From positions 992,001-1,056,000 of the forward strand of contig NZ_CP082904.1 of the NCBI RefSeq assembly GCF_023517775.1: 64,000 nucleotides of DNA, in the 5' to 3' direction. The stretch is from Mixta hanseatica. GTDB lineage: Bacteria; Pseudomonadota; Gammaproteobacteria; Enterobacterales; Enterobacteriaceae. Shown one piece after another: positions 55,918-62,861 of this stretch (positions within the stretch are counted from its first letter, which is position 1; the number at the start of each line of letters is the position of its first letter). The notes beneath the pieces were generated by a model that had not been told where the DNA came from, made no database searches, and worked only from the letters and a program-made list of their open reading frames with translations. Both the position numbers and the translations under genes were made by a program.

Positions 55918-56085
55918 TTACCAGTTACCGCCAGCCGTGTCAGCCTCGCCGAAGCAGCATGGTCCGCATAATCCGGTAGGGTGAACCGTAGGCTTCTGGC
56001 CACAGATATCGCACGCAACGCGCCAGTTTTTACCTCCGTCAGCAACCGGTGGCTCCTTTTTCTTTTCCTTGCCGTCTTTACTCAT
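55918..56085 (-). CDS. 55-residue zinc-ribbon phage protein
   Basis: Lys-rich start MSKDGKEKKKEPPV, then CDICGQKPTVHPTGLCGPCC, which gives three cysteine pairs for a zinc ribbon. It has a very good GGAGAGG ribosome site and is ATGA-coupled to the upstream 28-residue membrane peptide. Function unknown. Confidence 0.68.
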   Translation of the reverse strand: MSKDGKEKKKEPPVADGGKNWRVACDICGQKPTVHPTGLCGPCCFGEADTAGGNW

Positions 56086-56168
56086 AAACACCTCTCCATC
56101 ACTTTCGCCAGCGCCATCAGCGCGACTATTGTTAAAACAATCACCAGACTCTCTTTCCGTGTAACCAT
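56082..56168 (-). CDS. 28-residue single-pass membrane peptide
   Basis: Starts MVTRKESLVIVLTIVALMAL and ends AKVMERCL: a basic N terminus, one hydrophobic helix of about 15 residues and a charged end. The stop is ATGA-coupled to the zinc-ribbon gene. The ribosome site is weak. Function unknown. Confidence 0.5.
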   Translation of the reverse strand: MVTRKESLVIVLTIVALMALAKVMERCL

Positions 56169-56191
56169 GGTGTTGGCCTGAAATAGGGCGT

Positions 56192-56216
56192 AAAAAAAGC
56201 CGCTCAGTGGCGGCTA
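56192..56216 (-). terminator. Leftward terminator in the pL operon
   Basis: On the minus strand agccgcc-actga-gcggct is followed by a run of seven T. It sits directly after the stop of the upstream gene. Confidence 0.75.
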
Positions 56217-56477
56217 GCTGTCTTTATGTAACTGGAGCGCTGAAACGCGAGGCCAGTAATATTTAGGCTTGGCTCTGGAGCTGGGGCTTACGCCAACGCA
56301 CACTACATAGCTCTCTTCCTTGCGGGGCGTACTGCTCGCATCCAGTTCCATTTTGAATTTCGATTTATGCACGCTTACACCTGCCGGGATAACCTCAACT
56401 ACATTGCCGATTTTCTTCTTCGCATGGCCGCCAGCCTGGCTAATCCATGAAACTTCATCGCCTAACTTGAAACCCAT
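56214..56477 (-). CDS. Small barrel (Tudor/KOW-like) phage protein
   Basis: 87 residues. MGFKLGDEVSWISQAGGHAKKKIGNVVEVIPAGV resembles the start of the hypervirulence-associated TUDOR-like domain (G..V.W.S..G...G.V). A basic C-terminal half ends WPRVSALQLH. Nucleic-acid binding is plausible but not shown. Confidence 0.6.
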   Translation of the reverse strand: MGFKLGDEVSWISQAGGHAKKKIGNVVEVIPAGVSVHKSKFKMELDASSTPRKEESYVVCVGVSPSSRAKPKYYWPRVSALQLHKDS

Positions 56478-56512
56478 AATTTCCTCACTCTCTACGTTGT
56501 TGGCCTGAATTC

Positions 56513-56542
56513 AGGTAATAAAAAAGGCCGCCGTGGCGACCT
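56513..56542 (-). terminator. Leftward terminator after the methyltransferase gene
   Basis: On the minus strand ggtcgcc-acg-gcggcc is followed by tttttt. It overlaps the methyltransferase stop codon. Confidence 0.65.
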
Positions 56543-57293
56543 ATGCGGGAATGGTGACTATCACCGTATTAACCATCGTCCCCGATGACTTAAATGCGCC
56601 TTCTGGCAGCTCTTGAATATTGCCGCCGCGATCTTCAATCAGTTGGCGGAAATCGGTTGTTAATTTGTTGCTGCGGAACGTCACCGATGACGCCATAACT
56701 GATACTAACAGCCCGTCCTGCTTCAAAAATTTAAGAGCATGATTTACGTGCTTGATATCAGCCTGTCGACTAAATGGAGGATTCATTACAACCCGGTCAT
56801 AGACTGGAGTGGGCTCAACAGTGAGGAAATCAACTGGTTTCCCAATACCTGACAGGCGCAAATTCAGCGCATGCAGCGCGTCATTGTTGGCTGGCATCAG
56901 TTCATACATATCAATCATCACATCTGCTGCTGCGCTATGAGCGGCTTTAGCAATTGCTCCTTGCCCTGCACTGGGCTCAAGAACACGCATGCCATCCCGA
57001 ATATCTGCCAAATGAATTACATGCCTGACAACTTCTGGCGGAGTAGGGAAGAACTCAAAATCATCTTTGGGAACCACGACATCACCGGTAAGGATGATTT
57101 GCTCAATGCGATCGGATGCGTCGATATCGAACACATGAGCTTTCGCCTTTCTATTCCATTTTCCGCCTGCCGCCTCAATCACCTTGTTAGTGCGGGTGTA
57201 GAGGTTTCGGTCAAGTTGTCCGGTGAGAATTAAATTATTACCTTCACACTGACAGGCGCTGAGGACGTTCAATACTTCTTTATCTACGCGCAT
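56541..57293 (-). CDS. Phage class I SAM-dependent DNA methyltransferase (DUF4942-like)
   Basis: 250 residues. SAM-binding motif I is VLEPSAGQG (104-112) and catalytic motif IV is NPPF (171-174), preceded by FFPTPPEVVRHVI. This is the gamma-type adenine-N6 methyltransferase arrangement without a separate target-recognition domain. The N terminus (about 1-75) resembles the small domain of phage and plasmid relatives. It probably methylates phage or host DNA, perhaps against restriction. The specificity is unknown. Confidence 0.82.
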   Translation of the reverse strand: MRVDKEVLNVLSACQCEGNNLILTGQLDRNLYTRTNKVIEAAGGKWNRKAKAHVFDIDASDRIEQIILTGDVVVPKDDFEFFPTPPEVVRHVIHLADIRDGMRVLEPSAGQGAIAKAAHSAAADVMIDMYELMPANNDALHALNLRLSGIGKPVDFLTVEPTPVYDRVVMNPPFSRQADIKHVNHALKFLKQDGLLVSVMASSVTFRSNKLTTDFRQLIEDRGGNIQELPEGAFKSSGTMVNTVIVTIPA

Positions 57294-57306
57294 TTGTTTT
57301 CCTTTT

Positions 57307-57549
57307 TTAACGAGCTGTTACGATGTCTTTAGATTTGCGATGTCCGCGACGACTACTGCGCGTTTCTTCTTGCCATGACTGCGCGTCGTCTAATGCTGTA
57401 TCACCGTCGAACACTTTGTTTTTCGGGTCGTTCTTGGCGATGACTTTCGGGCGCTTTTCATCCATTGCATGGAAAATCCAGCTGGTAGGCGTCTCATCAA
57501 TAACCCGGCCACCAATCATCCACCCGGTTGCTTTAGCGTGTATAGCCAT
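57307..57549 (-). CDS. Phage protein of unknown function
   Basis: 80 residues from MAIHAKATGWMIGGRVIDETPTSWIF with a GAGGTGAG ribosome site; a 33-codon upstream extension inside N is rejected. The C terminus is basic (SSRRGHRKSKDIVTAR). No family is recognised. Confidence 0.65.
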   Translation of the reverse strand: MAIHAKATGWMIGGRVIDETPTSWIFHAMDEKRPKVIAKNDPKNKVFDGDTALDDAQSWQEETRSSRRGHRKSKDIVTAR

Positions 57550-57556
57550 GCTCACC

Positions 57557-57805
57557 TCACTTAATGATGTGTGTTGCTTCTTTGCGAACCTTGCGGAATC
57601 CCGCGCTGTAGATAGCCACAGCTGGCAGACATACAGCACCGCCCTCATTCCGATCGCGAAGAGAAGGAAGGGTGGTTGCTTTGGCTACGTTTAAGCTGCA
57701 ACCAGACAGCGCACGAGCAACCTTCTTCTCAAAGCGCGACTCGTTCATTGCTTCAGCTGCTTTCTTTGCGTTGTAAGCAGCCATACGGCGTTGATTTCTG
57801 TTCAT
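57557..57805 (-). CDS. N-type antitermination protein
   Basis: 82 residues. The N terminus NRNQRRMAAYNAKKAAEA is an arginine-rich motif of the boxB-binding type. VARALSGCSLNVAKATTLPSLR resembles the middle of phage 21 N, and EGGAVCLPAVAIYSAGFRKVRK resembles the C terminus of P22 gp24 (N). It should bind nut RNA and modify RNA polymerase to read through early terminators. boxA/boxB-like sequences lie on both early transcripts. Confidence 0.78.
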   Translation of the reverse strand: MNRNQRRMAAYNAKKAAEAMNESRFEKKVARALSGCSLNVAKATTLPSLRDRNEGGAVCLPAVAIYSAGFRKVRKEATHIIK

Positions 57806-58008
57806 GCAGACACCTCTTTGGCACGACGCATATCGTCCAGCTTCAGCCAGACGCGGATTGAAACCGGGCGATCACTGGGCAGGCACTTAACCATCAGAGG
57901 CATTTCCTCCTGCAGGTCACTGAAAAGGTTGCGCCAGCCGTTGCGAGCATAACGACCTGCACGCTGACGGTATTCACTACGCATTGCTTTAAATTGCTGC
58001 TTGTTCAT
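57802..58008 (-). CDS. First gene of the leftward phage operon, unknown function
   Basis: 68 residues, basic (MNKQQFKAMRSEYRQRAGRYARNGWRNLFSDL) and ATGA-coupled to the N-type gene. GAGGAAT precedes the ATG. The basic helix could bind RNA or DNA. No family is recognised. Confidence 0.65.
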   Translation of the reverse strand: MNKQQFKAMRSEYRQRAGRYARNGWRNLFSDLQEEMPLMVKCLPSDRPVSIRVWLKLDDMRRAKEVSA

Positions 58009-58133
58009 GGGTATTCCTCAATGAGTGCTTGGGTGTTGATGTGTGGTGCGGCCACTTATGAGTCGTCGCTTTGGTGAGCCGCAACCTAACCAACAAGCTT
58101 CTTCATTCCATCAACCCGAAGCACTCGCCTCGG

Positions 58134-58168
58134 CCTGTGTATTCACAGGGTCATATTTTTAAAGAGCT
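58134..58168 (-). promoter_or_regulatory. nutL-like site
   Basis: On the minus strand AGCTCTTTAA (boxA-like) is followed after 9 bp by a 6-bp hairpin with loop AATA, inside the leader of the leftward transcript. The nutR-like site after cro shares the GAATAC loop sequence. Confidence 0.6.
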
Positions 58169-58212
58169 GATATCCGTTTCGTACTGCGCCAGCGTCCTGC
58201 TGATGGGATTTA

Positions 58213-58230
58213 ATTTAAGACAACTTAAAT
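58213..58230. promoter_or_regulatory. Repressor operator OL-a
   Basis: ATTTAAGACAACTTAAAT is an 18-bp inverted repeat of the type TTAAG-N4-CTTAA, shared with the cI-cro operators. Confidence 0.7.
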
Positions 58231-58248
58231 TTATGGTCAAGCAGGATT

Positions 58249-58264
58249 TTAAAGAAAACTTTAA
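58249..58264. promoter_or_regulatory. Repressor operator OL-b
   Basis: TTAAAGAAAACTTTAA is an inverted repeat with the same 4-bp spacer, differing by one base per arm from OL-a. Centre-to-centre distance is 35 bp. Confidence 0.6.
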
Positions 58265-58324
58265 TTATTTTAAGTGAGTGATGAGAATCAATAACTTAGG
58301 AAGGGGGTATTTAAGGTGGGGATA

Positions 58325-58350
58325 ATAAAAAACCCGCACAATGGCGGGTT
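58325..58350 (-). terminator. Terminator of cI
   Basis: On the minus strand aacccgc-cattgt-gcgggtt is followed by a T run, 11 bp after the cI stop. Confidence 0.85.
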
Positions 58351-58360
58351 GGATTTGTGA

Positions 58361-59014
58361 TCACGATCTTCTTTTTCTGTACCTTCGATGCTCAACCATC
58401 GTGCCGATTATCCTTATGGGCACCTGGTCAGATCGCATAGTGGGGTAGTCTTCGTTTAATGGAACCAGCTCGAAAACGTCCTGACCATCAATGACTCCCC
58501 TTGGGCGGTATTTTTTAAACAGAGCTTCTTCTTCTCCGTTTTTTGCCACGACGAAATCGCCTGGCAGCGGAGCCACTTCTGGATCAATTACCACCGCATC
58601 CCCTTCACGGAACTCCGGCTTCATTGAGTCGCCCTTGATAATCAAGGTAAATGCTGAGTCTGATAAGTCCATATTAGTTTGCAGAAACTCTATATCTCCC
58701 TCTATAGAACGAATGGTGCATTCTGCCGTCCAGTATCCAGCCTGTACGTAACTGATGATAGGGACTGCGCGGAAGTCCACCGTTGCAGGGGCGACGTTGC
58801 TTTCGGAACCATCTCCGTTATGCAGGTAAGAAGGTGCGCACCCCAGCGCGTCCGACAGGCGAAGCAGGTTATCACCCCGTGGTGCGGTCTCGTCCTTCTC
58901 CCACTGAGAGATAGCGACATGAGATACACCAACTCTGGATGCTAAATCCTTTTGCGTCAACCTGAGCTCTTTGCGTCTCGCACGTATGCGATCGCCGATC
59001 GTTTGCATATTCAT
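58361..59014 (-). CDS. CI-type prophage repressor with LexA-like self-cleavage domain
   Basis: 217 residues. The N-terminal HTH_3 domain (about 5-65) reads LRLTQKDLASRVGVSHVAISQWEKDETAP. The C-terminal S24 domain has the Ala92-Gly93 cleavage site (VQAGYW), Ser130 (IKGDSM) and the general-base Lys167/168 (ALFKKY). RecA-stimulated autocleavage would induce the prophage. It maintains lysogeny by binding the TTAAG-N4-CTTAA operators beside it. Confidence 0.94.
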   Translation of the reverse strand: MNMQTIGDRIRARRKELRLTQKDLASRVGVSHVAISQWEKDETAPRGDNLLRLSDALGCAPSYLHNGDGSESNVAPATVDFRAVPIISYVQAGYWTAECTIRSIEGDIEFLQTNMDLSDSAFTLIIKGDSMKPEFREGDAVVIDPEVAPLPGDFVVAKNGEEEALFKKYRPRGVIDGQDVFELVPLNEDYPTMRSDQVPIRIIGTMVEHRRYRKRRS

Positions 59015-59016
59015 AG

Positions 59017-59030
59017 TTAAGACATCTTAA
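59017..59030. promoter_or_regulatory. Repressor operator OR-1 (cI proximal)
   Basis: TTAAGACATCTTAA, a perfect 14-bp inverted repeat, begins 2 bp before the cI start codon. It is the first of three equally spaced sites. Confidence 0.75.
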
Positions 59031-59041
59031 ATCTGGTTGAC

Positions 59042-59055
59042 TTAAGTTTCCTTTA
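59042..59055. promoter_or_regulatory. Repressor operator OR-2 (central)
   Basis: TTAAGTTTCCTTTA has the same arms with one mismatch. Its centre lies 25 bp from the first site. Confidence 0.68.
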
Positions 59056-59064
59056 GATAGATAA

Positions 59065-59080
59065 TTTAAGTGTTCTTTAA
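59065..59080. promoter_or_regulatory. Repressor operator OR-3 (cro proximal)
   Basis: TTTAAGTGTTCTTTAA, centre 24 bp from the middle site and 16 bp before the cro start codon. Confidence 0.7.
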
Positions 59081-59095
59081 TTTCGGAGCGAGTCC

Positions 59096-59281
59096 ATGTA
59101 CAAGAAAGATGTAATAGACCACTTCGGAACACAGCGCGCGGTAGCCAGGGCATTAGGGTTAACCGATGCCGCTGTATCTCAGTGGAAGGAAGTTATTCCT
59201 GAGAAAGACGCCTACCGATTGGAAATCGTCACCGCTGGCGTTCTGAAGTATCAGGGCACTATCTACCGCCCTGCTGCATAA
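59096..59281 (+). CDS. Cro-type repressor
   Basis: 61 residues: MYKKDVIDHFGTQRAVARALGLTDAAVSQWKEVIPEKDAYRLEIVT is the single-helix-turn-helix Cro pattern of P22/lambda-like phages. It is divergent from cI and starts the rightward early operon. It should compete for the operators to favour lysis. Confidence 0.92.
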   Translation: MYKKDVIDHFGTQRAVARALGLTDAAVSQWKEVIPEKDAYRLEIVTAGVLKYQGTIYRPAA

Positions 59282-59300
59282 GCAAGACCGTTTGCCTTAT

Positions 59301-59339
59301 TGCTCTTTAATAACCTGACCTCCCTCGGAATACCAGGGA
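59301..59339 (+). promoter_or_regulatory. nutR-like site
   Basis: A boxA-like TGCTCTTTAA (59301-59310) is followed by a hairpin TCCCT...AGGGA (59321-59339) with GAATAC in the loop region. It lies 20 bp after cro, where lambda has nutR. Confidence 0.62.
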
Positions 59340-59406
59340 ATCATTAAGTGGCGAACCCCCACGGTTTGCTCACATATCAACTCATTCAATACGGAAATTA
59401 TCCAAG

Positions 59407-59703
59407 ATGGACACGACAACAGCCCGCAACAAAGCGCGCGCAATTGAAAGCAAATTACTTAACAAGATCGCAATCCGTGGCGTCACCAACGTAGCGGAAG
59501 CGGTAGGGATAGATAAATCGCAGATTTCCAGGTGGAAGGAATCACTGATACCTCGCATGTCGATGCTTCTGGCAGTTCTGGAGTGGGGCATAGAGGACGA
59601 GGAGTTAGCGGTGCTGGCTAAGCAAGTAGCGCGGTTACTCACAAAGCAAAAAGCCCCAACTGCTGGAACAGTTGAGGCTTCTCAAATAACCATCGAATTT
59701 TGA
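59407..59703 (+). CDS. cII: CII-type transcriptional activator
   Basis: 98 residues. RAIESKLLNKIAIRGVTNVAEAVGIDKSQISRWKESLIPRMSMLLAVLEWGIEDEE aligns with lambda CII throughout, including the helix-turn-helix and the tetramerising region. It decides lysogeny by activating cI and int promoters. No clear TTGC-N6-TTGC site was found nearby. Confidence 0.95.
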   Translation: MDTTTARNKARAIESKLLNKIAIRGVTNVAEAVGIDKSQISRWKESLIPRMSMLLAVLEWGIEDEELAVLAKQVARLLTKQKAPTAGTVEASQITIEF

Positions 59704-59727
59704 ACCAATTCAACGAGGTAATTATAC

Positions 59728-59868
59728 ATGAGAAACCACACTGCTGGGAATCATTTATCCCACAAAAACCTTGCTCGTCTCGACTTCATCCGCTCTATCA
59801 ATCCGGTCGTTGCTGAGAAGCTGAAAGGCATGCTGCAGGACCACAAAGCGAAGGAGAAGGGCAAATGA
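59728..59868 (+). CDS. 46-residue phage protein between cII and the replication genes
   Basis: Begins MRNHTAGNHLSHKNLARLDF and ends in a basic stretch (QDHKAKEKGK). The ATG follows cgaggtaattatac and the stop is ATGA-coupled to the initiator gene. Function unknown. Confidence 0.68.
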   Translation: MRNHTAGNHLSHKNLARLDFIRSINPVVAEKLKGMLQDHKAKEKGK

Positions 59869-60968
59869 GTGTCGTTAGTCGTTTATCCGATTACAGGCCT
59901 TCTACGGAGGCCGTGGAGCGTAAAGTGGCGAGCCTTGATGATGGATACATGCGCATCGCTACCAGCATCAGCAAGCTCAAACCAAAGCTCAAAATGGCAG
60001 GACGCGAACATCAGGTTTTCGATGCGGTTATCTACTGCACATTTGGCTGGAATAAGTCAGAGGATCGGGTAACCAATACCTATCTGGCGGAAGTGACCGA
60101 CCTCGATGATTCTGATGTTGCGGCAGCCCTTAAAGTTCTGGCTGAGCGACGCATCATAAACCTCAGAAAATCAGGCGGTTTAAAGCTGGTAAGCGTTAAC
60201 GTAAAGCTTGATGAATGGCAGCTTTTCAAGACAGTAAAAACTACCCAGAAAAAGTTGGGTGGTTCCGCCCAAAAAGTTGGGCAAAAAAGAGTTTCAGGTT
60301 GGGCGAAATCACCCGACACCCTAAACAGTCTTACCAAAGACAATAATAAAACCCCCCATACCCCCCAAGGGGGCGTTTCTGAGTCTGCTCAGGAATGTCT
60401 GGATTATTACAACGAACTGACTTCCAGTCGTTGCTCTGCAACAGCGCCTTTTGAAAAAGCGCTTACCACGGTCAAGGCTAAAGGCGTTTGCTTCAGCGTT
60501 GATGAGGTCAAGCTGGTAACGCGCTGGGCAGTATCGGTCTGGAAGCACAAGCCATCGACAAACAACTTGTGCCGGATGACCCGGTTCGATGGTTATCTGT
60601 CAGACGCTCTGAAGTGGGAAGAGGGAGCAGATCGCAACCCGGTGCCCTGTCCGCATGAGCAACTGGTCAGCCTCTGGAATAGCAAGTTTCCTGAAAGAGC
60701 AGTTGAGCTTCATGAGTGGAACAAATCTCGCCCGGCTTATCAGGGGCTTGAGCGAATCTGGAACGGCAAGACCAATCAGGGCGCATGGCGTGAGGTTAAG
60801 CATATCGACACCATCTTCAAGCTGATCCGCAAATCCACGCTGGCAGACAGCCTTCAGGAAAAGTACTGGCTGACGCTCGACTGGATACTCGACAACAAAA
60901 ACTGGGCAAAGGTTTACGAGCAGGTGCGTCGTGAATACAAGGCTGCAACACAGGGAGCAACAGCATGA
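59865..60968 (+). CDS. Phage replication initiator (O-like)
   Basis: 367 residues. The N-terminal phage replication O domain (about 25-110: YMRIATSISKLKPKLKMAGREHQVFDAVIYCTFGWNKSEDRV) is a winged helix that binds the origin. The middle is low-complexity and overlies iteron-like repeats in the DNA. The C-terminal half should recruit the helicase encoded next, with which it overlaps by ATGA. Confidence 0.88.
   Translation: MSVVSRLSDYRPSTEAVERKVASLDDGYMRIATSISKLKPKLKMAGREHQVFDAVIYCTFGWNKSEDRVTNTYLAEVTDLDDSDVAAALKVLAERRIINLRKSGGLKLVSVNVKLDEWQLFKTVKTTQKKLGGSAQKVGQKRVSGWAKSPDTLNSLTKDNNKTPHTPQGGVSESAQECLDYYNELTSSRCSATAPFEKALTTVKAKGVCFSVDEVKLVTRWAVSVWKHKPSTNNLCRMTRFDGYLSDALKWEEGADRNPVPCPHEQLVSLWNSKFPERAVELHEWNKSRPAYQGLERIWNGKTNQGAWREVKHIDTIFKLIRKSTLADSLQEKYWLTLDWILDNKNWAKVYEQVRREYKAATQGATA
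60243..60304 (+). repeat. Iterons of the phage replication origin
   Basis: Three imperfect repeats within the initiator gene: acccagaaaaagttgggt (60243-60260), gcccaaaaagttgggc (60267-60282) and caggttgggc (60295-60304). The first two are palindromic at the ends. They are followed by an A-rich stretch, as in lambda ori inside O. Confidence 0.68.
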
Positions 60969-62341
60969 CTAAATTCGCAGACATGTATGTAGAACAAAGC
61001 GTTATCGGTTCCCTCCTGATAGCTACGCTGGTTGAGGATTTACAGGATAGCGCAATGGATGCCATTGAGAACCTGCAGGAAGATGATTTCACCAGTGCGG
61101 CTCACCGGATTGCCATTCGTGGGATAAAGCGGCTTCATGCATCAGGCTCGAAAATAGACTTGCTGACATTGAGCGCTGACCTCGAGCAGACTGGAGAAAT
61201 TGAGATTGCAGGCGGCTTTGGATACCTGGCGGAAGTATCAAAAAACACTCCGTCAGCGCGCAACCTTCCGGCATATGTCAGCAAACTGAAAGAGCTTTCT
61301 CTCGGGCGCCGTGTTGCGTCAGCCCTGAATAATGGGATGGCAAAGCTGAATCAGCCTGGAGTGCAGCCACTGGCGGATATTATCGGCACCATTCAGTCAG
61401 AAATTGGCGCGATAGAGACGCAGCAGGATTCAGGAACGCGGCACATCATGGACGGCATTAACATCTCGATTAATGAGATTGAGTCGATCATCAACGGTGA
61501 CATCTGGAAGCACCGCACGCAGCTGGGGATGCAAACTATCGATGACGCTTTTGGTGGGTTTAATAATACTGACTTCATCGTAGTTGGTGGCAGGCCTGGC
61601 ATGGGCAAAACCATGTTCAGCACCACTGTTACAGAGTGCGTGGCTCTGCATAGCAAAAAGCCAGTTCTGTTCTTTAGCCTTGAAATGCCCATCGAGCAAA
61701 TCTCGCAGCGCATAGCCTATCATCGCGCCCGAATCAGCAAAGAGCAGCTTCTCAACGAAGAGAACAAAGCGGTTTGTGATGCAGCGTGGGGCAAGCTGAG
61801 TAACGCAATGTGTGAATTCCAGCAGGCGCCGATTCACATCAACGATAAAACAGCCCTGAGCGTTCATCAGATTCGTGCAGAGGCCCGGCGTATGCATAAG
61901 CAGACCGGCGGTCTCGGCGTGATTATCGTGGACTATCTGCAGAAGATGAAAATGACCAATCCGGAGAACATGAACCAGTCTGTCGGGGAGATCGCCACCG
62001 GTCTGAAGAACCTGGCTAAAGAACTTCGGTGCCCGGTAATTGCTCTGGCCCAGCTTAACCGAAACCTTGAGCAGCGAGCCAATAAACGGCCTGTGAATGC
62101 CGACCTGCGCGAATCAGGTGTAATCGAGCAGGAAGCAGATGTGATTTTCATGGTTTACAAGGACGAAAAGTACAACCCGCAGACTGAGATGAAAGGCGTC
62201 ACTGAAATCATCTGCACCAAGTCTCGTCACGTTCCCGGCGCGGAAAAGGCTTACTACTTCAGCAGCGCATTGTCAGGACTGGACCCACTGGATATTCGTC
62301 AACTTAAACGAGAAGGATATGAGCATGAGCTTGAGTGCTAA
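60965..62341 (+). CDS. Phage replicative DNA helicase (DnaB family)
   Basis: 458 residues. The N-terminal DnaB domain (5-105: YVEQSVIGSLLIATLVEDLQDSAMDAI) is followed by the RecA-like core with Walker A GGRPGMGKT (208-216) and Walker B IIVDYLQKM. Conserved LAQLNRNLEQRANKRP and DLRESGVIEQEADVI complete the family. It unwinds DNA at the phage origin and replaces the lambda P-type loader strategy. Confidence 0.95.
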   Translation: MTKFADMYVEQSVIGSLLIATLVEDLQDSAMDAIENLQEDDFTSAAHRIAIRGIKRLHASGSKIDLLTLSADLEQTGEIEIAGGFGYLAEVSKNTPSARNLPAYVSKLKELSLGRRVASALNNGMAKLNQPGVQPLADIIGTIQSEIGAIETQQDSGTRHIMDGINISINEIESIINGDIWKHRTQLGMQTIDDAFGGFNNTDFIVVGGRPGMGKTMFSTTVTECVALHSKKPVLFFSLEMPIEQISQRIAYHRARISKEQLLNEENKAVCDAAWGKLSNAMCEFQQAPIHINDKTALSVHQIRAEARRMHKQTGGLGVIIVDYLQKMKMTNPENMNQSVGEIATGLKNLAKELRCPVIALAQLNRNLEQRANKRPVNADLRESGVIEQEADVIFMVYKDEKYNPQTEMKGVTEIICTKSRHVPGAEKAYYFSSALSGLDPLDIRQLKREGYEHELEC

Positions 62342-62429
62342 ACCGCAGGAACAAGTCGCATTAGAGATAGTCCTGCCAGTGCTTGTACAGCAAGAGAAGG
62401 CGTCCGGCAAGCATCAGGAAGGAGAGTGA
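62325..62429 (+). CDS. 34-residue phage peptide overlapping the helicase end
   Basis: Begins MSLSAKPQEQVALEIVLPVL and ends in a charged tail. AAGGA lies 9 bp before the ATG, and it overlaps the helicase by 17 bp. The next gene starts right after its stop. Support is moderate. Confidence 0.5.
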   Translation: MSLSAKPQEQVALEIVLPVLVQQEKASGKHQEGE

Positions 62430-62430
62430 G

Positions 62431-62640
62431 ATGGGTAACGGATGCGAACGCTGTGTGGTTGGAATGATCGGGGCCAAAACAATCTTCGATGGAGATTGGG
62501 AAGGTGCATCCGCCGATTTTAAGAAAGTGATAGAGCATTGGAACGAGAAGACTAAGCGTTTTGCTGTTCCGCACCCCGGGTTCGCTAATAAATTCAACTA
62601 CTGTCCACGGTGTGGGCGCGAAGTTAAGGAAAAACCATGA
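62431..62640 (+). CDS. Small zinc-binding phage protein
   Basis: 69 residues from MGNGCERCVVGMIG with GGAGAG before the ATG; a TTG extension is rejected. CERC near the start and CPRC near the end could bind one zinc. Function unknown. Confidence 0.65.
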   Translation: MGNGCERCVVGMIGAKTIFDGDWEGASADFKKVIEHWNEKTKRFAVPHPGFANKFNYCPRCGREVKEKP

Positions 62641-62861
62641 CAAGCAACGATGAGCTGGAAAGGGAGCAGGAAATGGATAAGTTCGAAGCTTGGTTTCTTA
62701 CGTTCCGCAAGGACTGGCGAAAAGAAGAAATTCATCGGGTAAAAATGCACAAAGGGTACGGCTACGGCGGAGGCTATATGCAGGCGCTCTGGAGTGGCTG
62801 GCTTGCCCGCAGCAAACAGGAGCAGAGCGATGGAGAAACAGACATTCTTTCTCAGAAATGA
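62637..62861 (+). CDS. Phage protein of unknown function
   Basis: 74 residues, ATGA-coupled to the previous gene. It is charged and aromatic (DKFEAWFLTFRKDWRKEE) with the end pattern YMQALWSGWLARSKQEQ found in many phage accessory proteins. Function unknown. Confidence 0.6.
   Translation: MTSNDELEREQEMDKFEAWFLTFRKDWRKEEIHRVKMHKGYGYGGGYMQALWSGWLARSKQEQSDGETDILSQK

Larger units (their letters stand above)
58009..58360. promoter_or_regulatory. pL/operator and nutL region
   Basis: No gene is supported here. It contains a leftward boxA-like element (complement of ttaaagagct, 58159-58168), a boxB-like hairpin (cctgtg tatt cacagg, 58134-58149), two repressor operators and the cI terminator. Confidence 0.7.

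Noticed and set aside
58071..58277. A 68-codon frame on the plus strand in the pL region
   Set aside because: It runs against the leftward transcript across operators and nutL, has no convincing ribosome site and no family resemblance.
59282..59406. A lambda-like TTGC-N6-TTGC CII binding site for pRE
   Set aside because: The only pair seen, TTGCCTTATTGC, has a 4-bp spacer and the wrong orientation for a leftward cI promoter.
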